Shown piece by piece: positions 38,092-47,959 of a stretch of DNA of 64,000 bases; the stretch's first letter is position 1; the number at the start of each line of letters is the position of its first letter. The position numbers and the translations under genes are program-made. The notes under the pieces were generated by a model. It searched no databases. It saw only the letters and a program-made list of their open reading frames with translations, and was not told the origin of the DNA. Location of the stretch: assembly GCF_019218755.1 (NCBI RefSeq), contig NZ_JAHUWZ010000001.1:496001-560000 (forward strand), written 5' to 3'. Source of the DNA: Acidovorax sp. sif1233. Its GTDB lineage: Bacteria; Pseudomonadota; Gammaproteobacteria; Burkholderiales; Burkholderiaceae_C.

Positions 38092-39411
38092 TTACTTGTT
38101 GGCGCGCGCGAACCGGGCCAGCTGTTCGTTGCCGCGGGTCACGGCCGTGTCCAGCGCCTCCTTGGGGGTCTTCTTGCCCGACCAGATCTGTTCGGTTTCC
38201 TCGTCGATGATGGAACGGATCTGCACGAAGTTGCCCAGGCGGATGCCGCGCGACTTGTCGGTGGCCTTGCGGATCATCTGCGTGACGGCGACGTCGGTGC
38301 CGGGGTTCTTTTCATAGAAGCCCGAGGCTTCGGTGAGCTTGTAGGCGGCCGTGGTCACGGGCAGGTAGCCCGTGCGCTGGTGGCTGGCCGCCTGCACCTT
38401 GGTGTCGTTCAGGAAGTTCAGGAAGTCGGCCACGCCCTTGTACTCTTCGGTCTTCTTGCCGGCCATCACCCAGAGGCTGGCGCCGCCGATGGCGGTGTTC
38501 TGGGGCGCGCCCTTCACGTCGGCGTAGTAGGGCAGGGCCGAGATGCCATAGGCGAACTTGGCTTCCTTGGCCACGCGGGCGTACAGGCCCGACGAGCCCG
38601 TGATCATGGCGCACTCGCCCGAGGGGAAGGACGCGTCCGGCACATTGCCGCGGCCCTTGTAGACGAAGCTACCGTCCTTGGAGGCCTTGGCCAGGTTCTC
38701 GAAGTGGCGCACGTGCAGCGGCGTGTTGATCTGCAGCTGGGCGTCGTTGCCGTCAAAGCCGTTGTTCTTGGACGCGAACAGCGTGTTGTGCCACAGCGAG
38801 AAGCTCTCCAGCTGCGTCCAGCTGATCCAGCTCGTGGTGAACGGGCAGCTGTGGCCGCTGGCCTTGAGCTTGGACGCGGCGGCGAACACCTCGGGCCATG
38901 TCTTGGGCGGGGTGTTGGGGTCCAGGCCCGCCTTCTTGAAGGCGTCCTTGTTGTAATAGAAGATGGTGGTGGAGCTGTTGAGCGGGTAGCTCAGCATCTG
39001 GCCGTTGGGCGCGGTGTAGTAGCCGGCCACGGCCGACACGTACTGGGTGGGGTCGAACTTGAAGCCGCCGTCGTTGAGCACCTTGGCGGCGGGCACGATG
39101 GCACCCTTGCTGGCCATCATGGTGGCGGTGCCTACTTCGAACACCTGGAGGATGTGGGGTGCATTGCCCGCACGGAACGCGGCGATGGCGCCCGTCATCG
39201 ATTCGTCATACGTGCCCTTGTAGGTGGGCACGACCTTGTACTTGGTCTGGCTCGCGTTGTACTGTTTTGCCAGGTCGTTGACCCAATCGCCGAGCGCTGC
39301 GCTCATCGAATGCCACCACTGAATCTCGACCGGCGCCTGAGCCTGGGCTTGTGCAGGCAGGCACGCCGACATGGCGATGGCAGCGCAGACCGCCAGATGC
39401 TTCGTTTGCAT
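38092..39411 (-). CDS. ugpB: Glycerol-3-phosphate-binding periplasmic protein UgpB
   Basis: UgpB (439 aa) is the periplasmic receptor for glycerol-3-phosphate and glycerophosphodiesters. It has a signal peptide (MQTKHLAVCAAIAMSACLPAQAQA), then PVEIQWWHSMSAALGDWVND, a start typical of UgpB. The conserved WxxxxxSW-like region and the C-terminal TTAAYKLTEASGFYEKNPGTD match the family. The ATG has GAGGAAATATTC upstream. It is the first gene of the minus-strand cassette. Confidence 0.92.
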   Translation of the reverse strand: MQTKHLAVCAAIAMSACLPAQAQAQAPVEIQWWHSMSAALGDWVNDLAKQYNASQTKYKVVPTYKGTYDESMTGAIAAFRAGNAPHILQVFEVGTATMMASKGAIVPAAKVLNDGGFKFDPTQYVSAVAGYYTAPNGQMLSYPLNSSTTIFYYNKDAFKKAGLDPNTPPKTWPEVFAAASKLKASGHSCPFTTSWISWTQLESFSLWHNTLFASKNNGFDGNDAQLQINTPLHVRHFENLAKASKDGSFVYKGRGNVPDASFPSGECAMITGSSGLYARVAKEAKFAYGISALPYYADVKGAPQNTAIGGASLWVMAGKKTEEYKGVADFLNFLNDTKVQAASHQRTGYLPVTTAAYKLTEASGFYEKNPGTDVAVTQMIRKATDKSRGIRLGNFVQIRSIIDEETEQIWSGKKTPKEALDTAVTRGNEQLARFARANK

Positions 39412-39712
39412 GAATATTTCCTCCGAGGATGACAAAAAGCACAAGGGCCGGATGCTATGCAGCCGATGTGACATTGATATGTCGTTGTCGCATGAGCCTG
39501 TCGCTTGCAACAACCGGGGAAACCCCTTGGGGTCCCCATGAGGGAAGCGATTGTGACTCTTTTGTGACAAGGTGTGGCGCATTTGCCGAGGCTTGCAAGG
39601 TTTTGTGCAATGCACCATGCTGTCGGTCGCGCGCAGGCCTCTGCCGCGCCGGTTCGTTCGCGTCGTCGCGCGCCGGTTTCTTTTCCCCCTCTCCTCCTTC
39701 TTCCTTATTGCC
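39412..39712. promoter_or_regulatory. Divergent control region between ugpB and serA
   Basis: A 301-bp non-coding stretch. Near ugpB it has three TGTCGY boxes on the plus strand (39480-39485, 39486-39491 and 39499-39504); E. coli ugp is under PhoB, but the spacing here (6 and 13 nt) does not match the 11-nt Pho box period. GGGGA (39517-39521) and TCCCC (about 39533-39537) form a small inverted repeat. Before serA there is a long pyrimidine run (about 39675-39708) and no Shine-Dalgarno site. No convincing promoter could be fixed. Confidence 0.5.
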
Positions 39713-40942
39713 ATGGCCATCAATTCGCTGGACAAGAACAAGATCAAATTCCTGTTGCTCGAGGGCATCCACCCTTCCGCGGTGGATGTGATCCGCGGTG
39801 CCGGCTACACCCAGATCGAGACGGTGTCCGGCGCGCTGCCCGACGACGAACTCAAGCGCAAGATTGCCGACGTGCACTTCGTGGGCATCCGTTCGCGCAC
39901 GCAGCTCACCGAGGAGGTGTTTGCGCAGGCGCACAAGCTGGTGGCCGTGGGCTGTTTTTGCATCGGCACCAACCAGGTGGACCTGAACGCGGCGCGCGAG
40001 CGCGGCATTGCCGTTTTCAATGCCCCGTATTCCAACACCCGTTCGGTGGCCGAGCTGGTGCTGGCCGAGGCCATCCTGCTGCTGCGCGGCATTCCGGAGA
40101 AAAACGCGGTGGCCCACCGTGGGGGCTGGCTCAAGTCGGCCGACAACGCCTATGAGATCCGGGGCAAGACGCTGGGCATCGTGGGCTACGGCTCCATCGG
40201 CACGCAGCTGTCGGTGCTGGCCGAGGCCATGGGCATGCAGGTGGCCTTCTTCGACGTGGTGAGCAAGCTGCCCCTGGGCAACGCGCGCCAGGTGCAGCAT
40301 CTGCACGACCTGCTGGGCCAGAGCGACATCGTGAGCCTGCACGTGCCCGAGCTGCCGTCCACCGAGGGAATGATCGGCGCGGCCGAGATCGCCGCCATGA
40401 AGCCCGGCGGCATCCTCATCAACGCCGCGCGCGGCACGGTGGTGGATATCGAGGCCCTGGCCGGGGCCCTCAAGGCCAAGAAACTGCTGGGCGCCGCCAT
40501 CGATGTGTTCCCGGTGGAGCCGCGCACCAACAAGGACGAGTTCCAGTCGCCCCTGCGCGGGCTGGACAACGTGATCCTCACGCCCCATGTCGGCGGCTCC
40601 ACCATGGAGGCGCAGGCCAACATCGGCCTTGAAGTGGCGGAAAAGCTCGTGAAGTACAGCGACAACGGCACCAGCACCTCGTCGGTCAATTTCCCCGAGG
40701 TCGCGCTGCCCGCGCACCCTGGCAAGCATCGCCTGCTGCACATCCACCGCAACGTGCCGGGCGTGCTGTCGGAGATCAACCGCATCTTCTCGGACAACCA
40801 GATCAACATCTCGGCCCAGTACCTGCAGACCAACGAGAAGATCGGCTACGTGGTCATCGACATCGACGCGGCCTCGTCCGACCTGGCGCTGGACAAGCTG
40901 GCGAAGGTCGGCGGCACGCTGCGCAGCCGGGTGCTGTTCTGA
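39713..40942 (+). CDS. serA: D-3-phosphoglycerate dehydrogenase
   Basis: SerA (409 aa) oxidises 3-phosphoglycerate to 3-phosphohydroxypyruvate, the first step of serine synthesis. It has the E. coli-type layout: catalytic and Rossmann domains (GKTLGIVGYGSIGTQ; INAARGTVVD; LTPHVGGST with the catalytic His) and a C-terminal ACT domain (about residues 335-409) that binds serine. E. coli-type enzymes can also reduce 2-oxoglutarate to D-2-hydroxyglutarate. I chose ATG 39713 (MAINSLDKNKIKFLLLEG); the longer frame adds a basic, non-conserved leader. No Shine-Dalgarno site is visible. Confidence 0.95.
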   Translation: MAINSLDKNKIKFLLLEGIHPSAVDVIRGAGYTQIETVSGALPDDELKRKIADVHFVGIRSRTQLTEEVFAQAHKLVAVGCFCIGTNQVDLNAARERGIAVFNAPYSNTRSVAELVLAEAILLLRGIPEKNAVAHRGGWLKSADNAYEIRGKTLGIVGYGSIGTQLSVLAEAMGMQVAFFDVVSKLPLGNARQVQHLHDLLGQSDIVSLHVPELPSTEGMIGAAEIAAMKPGGILINAARGTVVDIEALAGALKAKKLLGAAIDVFPVEPRTNKDEFQSPLRGLDNVILTPHVGGSTMEAQANIGLEVAEKLVKYSDNGTSTSSVNFPEVALPAHPGKHRLLHIHRNVPGVLSEINRIFSDNQINISAQYLQTNEKIGYVVIDIDAASSDLALDKLAKVGGTLRSRVLF

Positions 40943-41028
40943 ACGGGGGGGGGTGCCTGGGCGGGGCGGGCGCCGGCAAGGGAAGGCACGGTGGCATAAA
41001 ATCACGCCCCCACCCCAGGTAGACCCCC

Positions 41029-44000
41029 ATGAATGTTCCGATTGCGTTGGCTGCCTTGCAGATGCAGGCTGCCGAGCCCGTGCGTCTGCGCGAGATTCCC
41101 TATAACTACACCTCGTTCTCCGACCGGGAGATCGTGATCCGCCTGCTGGGGTCCGCCTCCTGGGACGTGCTGGACCAATTGCGCAAGGAGCGCCGCACCG
41201 GGCGCTCCGCCCGCATGCTGTACGAAGTGCTGGGCGATATCTGGGTGGTGCAGCGCAACCCCTACCTGCAGGACGACCTGCTGGACAACCCCAACCGCCG
41301 CAAGCTGCTGGTCGATGCCCTGCAGCACCGCCTGGCCGAGATCGACAAGCGCCGCACCCCCGACGACGACGCCGGGCGGGACCGCCTGGTCGGCGAGCTG
41401 GTGGTGGCGGCGCGCCGCGCCGTGGCCGAATTCAACGCCACCTTCGAGCAGGCCGCGCAGCTGCGCCGCCAGATCCAGAAGACCCTGGGCCGCCTCACGG
41501 CCAAGGACAACATCAAGTTCGACGGCCTCTCGCGCGTGAGCCACGTGACCGACGCGACCGACTGGCGCGTCGAATACCCGTTCGTGGTGCTCACGCCGGA
41601 CACGGAAACCGAGATGGCCGGCCTGGTCAAGGGCTGCATCGAACTGGGCCTGACCATCATTCCCCGCGGAGGCGGCACCGGCTACACCGGCGGCGCCATC
41701 CCGCTGACGTGGAAAAGCGTGGTCATCAACACCGAAAAGCTCGAAGCCATGACCGAGGTGGAGATGCGCCGCCTGCCGGGCATGGACCGCGAAGTGGGCA
41801 CGGTGTGGACCGAGGCCGGCGTGGTCACCCAGCGCGTGGCCGATGCGGCCGAGCGCGCAGGTTTTGTGTTTGCCGTGGACCCGACCAGCGCCGAAGCCAG
41901 CTGCATCGGTGGCAACATCGCCATGAACGCGGGCGGCAAGAAGGCCGTGCTGTGGGGCACGGCGCTCGACAACCTGGCCAGCTGGCGCATGGTCACGCCC
42001 GACGCCCAGTGGCTCGAGGTGACCCGCCTGGACCACAACATGGGCAAGATCCATGACGTGGAGACGGCCACCTTCGAGCTGCAGTACTTCGAGGCCGACG
42101 GCAAGACGCCCGTGCGCACCGAGCGCCTGGCCATCCCGGGCCGCACCTTCCGCAAGGAAGGCCTGGGCAAGGACGTGACGGACAAGTTCCTCTCGGGCCT
42201 GCCCGGCATCCAGAAGGAAGGCTGCGACGGCCTGATCACCAGCGCGCGCTGGGTGGTGCACCGCATGCCCGAGCACACGCGCACCGTGTGCCTGGAGTTC
42301 TTTGGCAACGCCAAGGACGCCGTGCCCAGCATCGTGGAGATCAAGGACTTCATGTTCGCCGAGCAAAAGCGCTCGGGCGTGCTGCTGGCCGGCCTGGAGC
42401 ACCTGGACGACCGGTACCTGAAAGCGGTGGGCTACGCCACCAAGAGCAAGAAGCACGGGGGCGGCCTGCCCAAGATGGTGCTGTTCGGCGACATCGCGGG
42501 CGACAACGCCGACGACGTGGCGCGCATCACCAGCGAGGTCGTGCGCATCGCCAACTCGCGCAGCGGCGAAGGCTTCATCGCCATCAGCCCCGAGGCGCGC
42601 AAGAAATTCTGGCTGGACCGCAAGCGCACGGCCGCCATCAGCCGCCACACCAACGCCTTCAAGATCAACGAAGACGTGGTGATCCCGCTGCCGCGCATGG
42701 CCGAGTACACCGACGGCATCGAGCGCATCAACATCGAGCTGTCCCTGCGCAACAAGATCAAGCTGTGCGACGCGCTCACCGAGTTCTTCGAGCGCGGCAA
42801 CCTGCCGCTGGGCAAGCACGACGACGCGAGCGAAATCCCCTCGGCCGAACTGCTGGAGGACCGCGTGGCGCAAGCCCTGGCGCTGGTGGCCGAGGTGCGC
42901 GCGCTGTGGGCCGGCTGGCTGCAGGATGTCGAACCCCTGTTCCCGCAGCTGCAGGACCACACCCTGCGCGCGAGTTGGAAGACCCAGCTGCGCGCCCCCC
43001 TATCGGGCATCTTCGCGGGCGCGGCGTTCCAGCCCATCCTGGACGAAGCCACGGCCATCCACAAGCGCGTGCTCAAGGGCCGAGTCTGGGTGGCGCTGCA
43101 CATGCACGCCGGCGACGGCAACGTGCACACCAACCTGCCGGTCAACAGCGACGACTATGAAATGCTGCAGACCGCGCACGAGGCGGTCGAGCGCATCATG
43201 GTGCTGGCGCGCAGCCTGGACGGCGTGATCTCGGGTGAGCACGGCATCGGCATCACCAAGCTGGAGTTCCTGACCGACGCCGAGCTGCTGCCGTTCGCGC
43301 AGTACAAGCAGCGGGTGGACCCCGAAGGGCGCTTCAACAAAGGAAAATTGCTCCGAAATCAGGAGCTGCCTGCGCTGGATGGGAAAGCGCTGGAGGCCCA
43401 TCTGGCTTCCAAGCCGGCTTCCAGGCCCGCCGCCTTGCATGCAGACCTGACCAATGCCTACACGCCCAGCTTCGGCCTCATGGGGCACGAGTCGCTGATC
43501 ATGCAGCAGAGCGACATCGGCGCGATCGCCGATTCGGTCAAGGACTGCCTGCGCTGCGGCAAGTGCAAACCCGTGTGCAGCACGCACGTGCCACGCGCCA
43601 ACCTGCTGTACAGCCCGCGCAACAAGATCCTGGCGACCTCGCTGCTGGTCGAGGCGTTCTTGTACGAAGAGCAGACCCGCCGGGGCGTGAGCATCAAGCA
43701 CTGGCAGGAGTTCGAGGACGTGGCGGACCACTGCACGGTGTGCCACAAGTGCGAGAGCCCCTGCCCGGTGAAGATCGACTTCGGCGATGTCACCATGAAC
43801 ATGCGCAACCTGCTGCGCAAGATGGGCAAGAAGACCTTCCGCCCCGGCAACGCGCTGGCGATGACCATGCTCAACGCCACGAATCCGGACACCATCAAGT
43901 TCATGCGTTCGGCCATGGTGGACGTGGGCTTCAAGGCCCAGCGCCTGGCCGTGGACCTGCTGCGCAAGGTGGGCCGCAGGCAGACGGCCAAGCCGCCAGC

Positions 44001-44958
44001 GACGGTGGGCACGGCGCCGATCAAGGAGCAGGTGATCCACTTCATCAACAAGAAGCTGCCCGGCGGCCTGCCCAAGAAGACGGCGCGCGCGCTGCTCGAC
44101 ATCGAGGACAAGGACTACGTGCCCATCATCCGCGACCCGCAGGCCACCACGGCCGAGACGGAGGCGGTGTTCTACTTCCCCGGCTGCGGGTCGGAGCGCT
44201 TGTTCTCGCAGGTGGGTCTGGCCACGCAGGCCATGCTGTGGCATGCGGGCGTGCAGACCGTGCTGCCGCCGGGCTACCTGTGCTGCGGCTACCCGCAGCG
44301 CGGCAGCGGCCAGTTCGACAAGGCCGAGAAGATGATCACCGACAACCGGGTGCTCTTCCACCGCGTGGCCAACACGCTCAACTACCTCGACATCAAGACC
44401 GTGGTGGTGAGCTGTGGCACCTGCTACGACCAGCTGCAGGGCTACGAGTTCGGCAAGATCTTCCCGGGCAGCCGCATCATCGACATCCACGAGTACCTGC
44501 TGGAAAAGGGCATCCAGCTGCAGGGCAAGGGTGCCTACCTGTACCACGAGCCTTGCCACAACCCGATGAAGCTGCAGGACTCGATGAAGACCGTGAAGGC
44601 GCTGGTGGGCGAGCAGGTCTTGAAGAGCGAGCGCTGCTGCGGCGAGTCGGGCACGCTGGGCGTGACCCGGCCCGACGTCTCCACGCAGGTACGTTTCCGC
44701 AAGGAAGAGGAGATCCGCAAGGGCGAGGCCCAGCTGCGCGAAAGCGGCGCCGTGGGCGCGCAGGACAACGTGAAGATCCTCACCAGCTGCCCCAGCTGCC
44801 TGCAGGGCCTGAACCGCTACGAAGGCGACCTGAACAACGGCCTGCTCGAAGCCGACTACATCGTGGTCGAGATGGCGCGCGAGATCCTGGGCGAGAACTG
44901 GATGCCGGACTATGTGCAGCGCGCCAACAACGGCGGCATCGAGCGGGTGCTGGTGTGA
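41029..44958 (+). CDS. Giant FAD-linked oxidase / Fe-S oxidoreductase (DUF3683)
   Basis: A 1309-residue fusion. Residues 1-170 form the DUF3683 region. An FAD_binding_4 domain follows ([11 protein letters not shown] from residue 212) with an FAD-oxidase C-terminal domain to about residue 800 ([21 protein letters not shown]). Two 4Fe-4S clusters are encoded by C840, C843, C846, C850 and C902, C905, C908, C912. The end has two CCG domains (FPGCGS with CCGYPQ; EPCHNP with CCGESG) as in GlpC and GlcF. It should oxidise a D-2-hydroxy acid and pass electrons to quinone. Position after serA suggests D-2-hydroxyglutarate; D-lactate is the main alternative. Its stop overlaps the HIT gene start. Confidence 0.88.
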   Translation: MNVPIALAALQMQAAEPVRLREIPYNYTSFSDREIVIRLLGSASWDVLDQLRKERRTGRSARMLYEVLGDIWVVQRNPYLQDDLLDNPNRRKLLVDALQHRLAEIDKRRTPDDDAGRDRLVGELVVAARRAVAEFNATFEQAAQLRRQIQKTLGRLTAKDNIKFDGLSRVSHVTDATDWRVEYPFVVLTPDTETEMAGLVKGCIELGLTIIPRGGGTGYTGGAIPLTWKSVVINTEKLEAMTEVEMRRLPGMDREVGTVWTEAGVVTQRVADAAERAGFVFAVDPTSAEASCIGGNIAMNAGGKKAVLWGTALDNLASWRMVTPDAQWLEVTRLDHNMGKIHDVETATFELQYFEADGKTPVRTERLAIPGRTFRKEGLGKDVTDKFLSGLPGIQKEGCDGLITSARWVVHRMPEHTRTVCLEFFGNAKDAVPSIVEIKDFMFAEQKRSGVLLAGLEHLDDRYLKAVGYATKSKKHGGGLPKMVLFGDIAGDNADDVARITSEVVRIANSRSGEGFIAISPEARKKFWLDRKRTAAISRHTNAFKINEDVVIPLPRMAEYTDGIERINIELSLRNKIKLCDALTEFFERGNLPLGKHDDASEIPSAELLEDRVAQALALVAEVRALWAGWLQDVEPLFPQLQDHTLRASWKTQLRAPLSGIFAGAAFQPILDEATAIHKRVLKGRVWVALHMHAGDGNVHTNLPVNSDDYEMLQTAHEAVERIMVLARSLDGVISGEHGIGITKLEFLTDAELLPFAQYKQRVDPEGRFNKGKLLRNQELPALDGKALEAHLASKPASRPAALHADLTNAYTPSFGLMGHESLIMQQSDIGAIADSVKDCLRCGKCKPVCSTHVPRANLLYSPRNKILATSLLVEAFLYEEQTRRGVSIKHWQEFEDVADHCTVCHKCESPCPVKIDFGDVTMNMRNLLRKMGKKTFRPGNALAMTMLNATNPDTIKFMRSAMVDVGFKAQRLAVDLLRKVGRRQTAKPPATVGTAPIKEQVIHFINKKLPGGLPKKTARALLDIEDKDYVPIIRDPQATTAETEAVFYFPGCGSERLFSQVGLATQAMLWHAGVQTVLPPGYLCCGYPQRGSGQFDKAEKMITDNRVLFHRVANTLNYLDIKTVVVSCGTCYDQLQGYEFGKIFPGSRIIDIHEYLLEKGIQLQGKGAYLYHEPCHNPMKLQDSMKTVKALVGEQVLKSERCCGESGTLGVTRPDVSTQVRFRKEEEIRKGEAQLRESGAVGAQDNVKILTSCPSCLQGLNRYEGDLNNGLLEADYIVVEMAREILGENWMPDYVQRANNGGIERVLV

Positions 44959-45389
44959 CGGCCTGCCCGTTGTGCGCTGAAGATGGTGGCGCACTGGTCT
45001 GGCGCGGTGAGCGACTGCGTGTCATCCGTGCGCAGGAGGCGGGGTTTCCTGCCTTCTACCGCGTGGTCTGGAATGCGCATGTGGCCGAGTTCTCTGACCT
45101 GGCTGCTGCCGAACGTGCCCACTGCATGGAGGCCGTGACGGTGGTGGAGCAGGCCCTGCGCCAGCACCTGTCGCCCACCAAGGTCAACATCGCGGCGCTG
45201 GGCAACATGGTGCCGCACCTGCACTGGCATGTGATTGCGCGGTTTGACTGGGACAGTCACTTTCCCTCACCCGTGTGGGCGGCTGCGCAGCGGCCCAGCC
45301 CTGTGGCGCAAGAGGCTGCCGTGCAGGCGCTGCTGCCAGCGCTGGAAAGCGCCTTGCGCCAGCAGCTGGCGACCCTGGCTACTGCGTGA
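44955..45389 (+). CDS. HIT family protein
   Basis: A histidine-triad hydrolase or transferase of nucleotides (144 aa). The triad HLHWHV gives H88, H90 and H92, preceded by [14 protein letters not shown]. The start CPLC is a Cys pair common in this subgroup. It starts at GTG 44955, sharing GTGA with the stop of the DUF3683 gene, so the two are translationally coupled. The natural substrate is unknown; AMP-linked compounds are typical of the family. Confidence 0.88.
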   Translation: MTACPLCAEDGGALVWRGERLRVIRAQEAGFPAFYRVVWNAHVAEFSDLAAAERAHCMEAVTVVEQALRQHLSPTKVNIAALGNMVPHLHWHVIARFDWDSHFPSPVWAAAQRPSPVAQEAAVQALLPALESALRQQLATLATA

Positions 45390-45503
45390 CTGGCGCTCTG
45401 TCAGGAGTCGGTGCGTCTGCCGGCCCTCTGGGCGGTGGGGTCTGCGGCGGGTGGGACAATCACAACCGCCTTTTCTGACAACAGTTTTCTCACAGGTGAA
45501 TCC

Positions 45504-45926
45504 ATGGCAGGTTTGAAAGCGGGCGCGCCCACGCCGCAGGCAATCACGGTGCACGAAGCATCACGGGTGCTCGAAGTGGGGTTCTCCGATGACGCCACGT
45601 TCCGCATTCCGTTTGAGCTGATGCGGGTGTATTCACCGTCGGCCGAAGTGCAGGGTCATGGCCCGGGCCAGGAAGTGCTGCAGACGGGCAAGCGGGAGGT
45701 CACGCTGGTCAACCTGGAGCCCGTGGGCAACTACGCGGTCAAGCCCACGTTCTCGGACGGCCACGACAGCGGCATCTTCACCTGGGACTACCTCTACGAA
45801 CTGGGCCAGAAGCAGGACGCGCTGTGGACGCAGTACACCGAGCGCCTGGCCGCGGCGGGCGTGGACCGCGACGCGCCGATGGCGCCCAAGGGTGGTGCAG
45901 GCGGGCATGCCTGTGGCGGTCACTGA
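45504..45926 (+). CDS. DUF971 domain protein with His/Cys-rich tail
   Basis: A 140-residue DUF971 protein (gamma-butyrobetaine hydroxylase N-terminal-like fold), seen as LEVGFSDDATFRIPFELMRVYSPSAEVQGHG and DGHDSGIFTWDYLYELG. This domain is often a zinc- or iron-handling module and is found near Fe-S and quinone genes. The last residues (GGAGGHACGGH) have two His and one Cys and may bind metal. The start ATG 45504 has AGGTG upstream; an upstream extension is not needed. It precedes ubiE, an order that looks conserved in Burkholderiales from memory. Its role is unknown. Confidence 0.85.
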   Translation: MAGLKAGAPTPQAITVHEASRVLEVGFSDDATFRIPFELMRVYSPSAEVQGHGPGQEVLQTGKREVTLVNLEPVGNYAVKPTFSDGHDSGIFTWDYLYELGQKQDALWTQYTERLAAAGVDRDAPMAPKGGAGGHACGGH

Positions 45927-45956
45927 AGGGCAGCCCCTAAGCCCTTGTTGATCAAT

Positions 45957-46020
45957 GTGCTATTGAAAGAAGAGCTGCCAGCGCAATATAGACAAGCGGT
46001 AGCGGCTGTTTTCTCTTTGA
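45957..46020 (+). repeat. Intergenic repeat family A, copy 8 (diverged)
   Basis: GTGCTATTGAAAGAAGAGCT, then GCCAGCGCAATATAGACAAG and CGGTAGCGGCTGTTTTCTC. The middle ATAGCT has become AGAGCT. It fills the DUF971-ubiE gap; the remaining 46021-46107 shows nothing clear. Confidence 0.65.
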
Positions 46021-46107
46021 TGGCGTTGTCCTAATTGCGACACAAGCCCCATTTCAGTGCGGGGTTGTCGCTGTACCTCTGGCGCTTGCGCGCCTAGCAT
46101 GATTCTT

Positions 46108-46839
46108 ATGAGCACCACACATTTTGGTTTTCAGTCGGTCGACGAGCAGGAAAAGGCGCGCCGCGTGCGTGGCGTGTTCGATTCGGTCGCCTCCAAATAC
46201 GATGTGATGAACGACCTCATGTCGGCCGGCCTGCACCGCGCCTGGAAGGCCTACACCGTGATGGTGGCCAACCTCGGCGAGGGCAGCCAGGTGCTGGACA
46301 TCGCGGGCGGCACGGGCGATCTCGCGCTGGCATTTTCGAAGAAGGTGGGCGCCACGGGGCGCGTGGTGCATACCGACATCAATGAAGCCATGCTGCGCGT
46401 GGGCCGCGACCGTCTCATCGATGCGGGCGTGGTGCTGCCCACGCTGGTCTGCGATGCCGAAAAGCTGCCGTTCCCGGATGCGCATTTCGACGTGGTGAGC
46501 GTGGCCTTCGGCCTGCGCAACATGACGCACAAGGACCAGGCCATCGCCGAGATGTGCCGCGTGCTCAAGCCCGGCGGCAAGTTGCTGGTGCTCGAATTTT
46601 CGAAGGTGGCCAAGCCGCTGGAAAAAGTGTACGACTGGTATTCGTTCAAGGTGCTGCCCCAGCTGGGCAAGCTGGTGGCGGGCGACGATGCCAGCTACCG
46701 CTACCTGGCGGAGTCCATCCGCATGCACCCGGGACAGGAAGAACTCAAAAGCCTCATGCAGAAAAATGGCTTTGGGCATGTGGACTATCACAACATGACG
46801 GGGGGAATCGTGGCCCTGCATGTTGGAATCAAGTGCTGA
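46108..46839 (+). CDS. ubiE: Ubiquinone/menaquinone C-methyltransferase UbiE
   Basis: UbiE (243 aa) adds the C-methyl group in ubiquinone (and, where present, menaquinone) synthesis using SAM. The start [19 protein letters not shown] and [17 protein letters not shown] are signatures of the family. The SAM-binding motif DIAGGTGD is at residues 64-71, and [17 protein letters not shown] [15 protein letters not shown] is at the C-terminus. ATG 46108 is preferred; an in-frame ATG 9 nt upstream is possible and neither has a good ribosome site. Confidence 0.96.
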   Translation: MSTTHFGFQSVDEQEKARRVRGVFDSVASKYDVMNDLMSAGLHRAWKAYTVMVANLGEGSQVLDIAGGTGDLALAFSKKVGATGRVVHTDINEAMLRVGRDRLIDAGVVLPTLVCDAEKLPFPDAHFDVVSVAFGLRNMTHKDQAIAEMCRVLKPGGKLLVLEFSKVAKPLEKVYDWYSFKVLPQLGKLVAGDDASYRYLAESIRMHPGQEELKSLMQKNGFGHVDYHNMTGGIVALHVGIKC

Positions 46840-46879
46840 GTGAGCGTTTCGCTCGGTCATTAACGGAGACGGAGAAGTC

Positions 46880-47905
46880 ATGATGAAACTGTGGTCTGTG
46901 GTGTTGGTCGCGATGCTGGCGTTTGCACACGCCGATGCCGACGCCCGGCGACTGGCTGGCGGCAAATCGGTGGGCAAGCAGTCGAGCAATGTGACGCAGC
47001 GCGAGTCGGCAACGCCGCCCGCAACGCCGGGGGCTCCGGCACAGAACGCGACCAATGCGGCAGGCGCCAAGCCGGCCACGGCGGGCGCGGCACCTGCCGC
47101 CGCGGCTGCGAAGAAGCCCTGGGGCGCGATGCTGGGTGGCCTGGCCGCGGGCCTGGGCCTGGCCTGGCTGGCCAGTTCGCTGGGCCTGGGCGCAGGGTTC
47201 GGCAATATTTTGATGATCGCGCTGCTGGCGCTGGCCGCGTTCGCCATCTTCAAGATGGTGATGCGCGCGCGCAGTGGCGCCAGCCAGGGCGGTGGTGCCG
47301 CTGGAGGCGCGCCGTTCGCCTTCCAGGGGGCAGGGGCCGCCTCGCCGGCGGCGGCGCAGGTGCCTCCGCAGTACAGCCCCAACAACGTGGGCAACGACGC
47401 CTCGGCGCGCCCCTGGGAGCGCAGCAGCATGGCGTTCGATGCCTCGCGCGCAGCGCAGGGCGGGGCCGGCACGGGTGTGGTCATCGGTTCGGGTCTGTCG
47501 GGCTCGCAGAACTGGGGCGTTCCGGCCGATTTCGACACCGAAGGGTTCCTGTCCGCCGCCAAGCGCAACTTCGTCACGCTGCAGGCCGCCTGGGACCGCT
47601 CGGACATCACCACGCTGCGTTCCATGATGACGGACAGCATGCTGGACGAGATCCGCACCCAGCTGACCGAGCGCGAAGCGCACCGCGGCGTGCAGCCCAA
47701 CCACACGGACGTGGTCATGATCGAGGCCCAGTTGCTGGGCATCGAGGACCTGGGCGACGGCTACATGGCCAGCGTCGAGTTCTCCGGCATGATCCGCGAG
47801 GAACCCTCCGCGGGCCCGAGCCCGTTCCGCGAGGTCTGGAACATGACCAAGCCCAAGGCGGGCAGCAGCGGCTGGCTGGTGGCAGGGGTGCAGGCCCTGC
47901 AGTAA
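46880..47905 (+). CDS. Tim44-like domain membrane protein
   Basis: A 341-residue protein with a signal peptide (MMKLWSVVLVAMLAFAHADA), a low-complexity Ala/Gly/Pro region, two hydrophobic segments (about residues 80-95 and 107-123), another low-complexity linker and a C-terminal Tim44-like domain (about 215-341: FLSAAKRNFVTLQAAWDRSDITTLRSMMTDSML). Tim44-like domains bind membranes and partner proteins. It sits between ubiE and ubiJ-ubiB, so a link to quinone synthesis or membrane lipid handling is possible. GGAGACGGAGAAG precedes ATGATG. Confidence 0.85.
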   Translation: MMKLWSVVLVAMLAFAHADADARRLAGGKSVGKQSSNVTQRESATPPATPGAPAQNATNAAGAKPATAGAAPAAAAAKKPWGAMLGGLAAGLGLAWLASSLGLGAGFGNILMIALLALAAFAIFKMVMRARSGASQGGGAAGGAPFAFQGAGAASPAAAQVPPQYSPNNVGNDASARPWERSSMAFDASRAAQGGAGTGVVIGSGLSGSQNWGVPADFDTEGFLSAAKRNFVTLQAAWDRSDITTLRSMMTDSMLDEIRTQLTEREAHRGVQPNHTDVVMIEAQLLGIEDLGDGYMASVEFSGMIREEPSAGPSPFREVWNMTKPKAGSSGWLVAGVQALQ

Positions 47906-47959
47906 TAAAGGAGATACCCCCATTTGGGGCTATCCCAGTTCAGGGAATAATCGGGGACT

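Noticed and set aside
39480..39504. Three TGTCGY boxes upstream of ugpB as a Pho box
   Set aside because: The spacing (6 and 13 nt) does not fit the 11-nt repeat of PhoB sites, and the boxes lack the usual CTGTCAT core.
43563..44950. Long second plus-strand frame running through the DUF3683 gene into the HIT gene
   Set aside because: The upstream part is out of frame with a clear conserved protein and has shadow composition; only the part from GTG 44955 is real.
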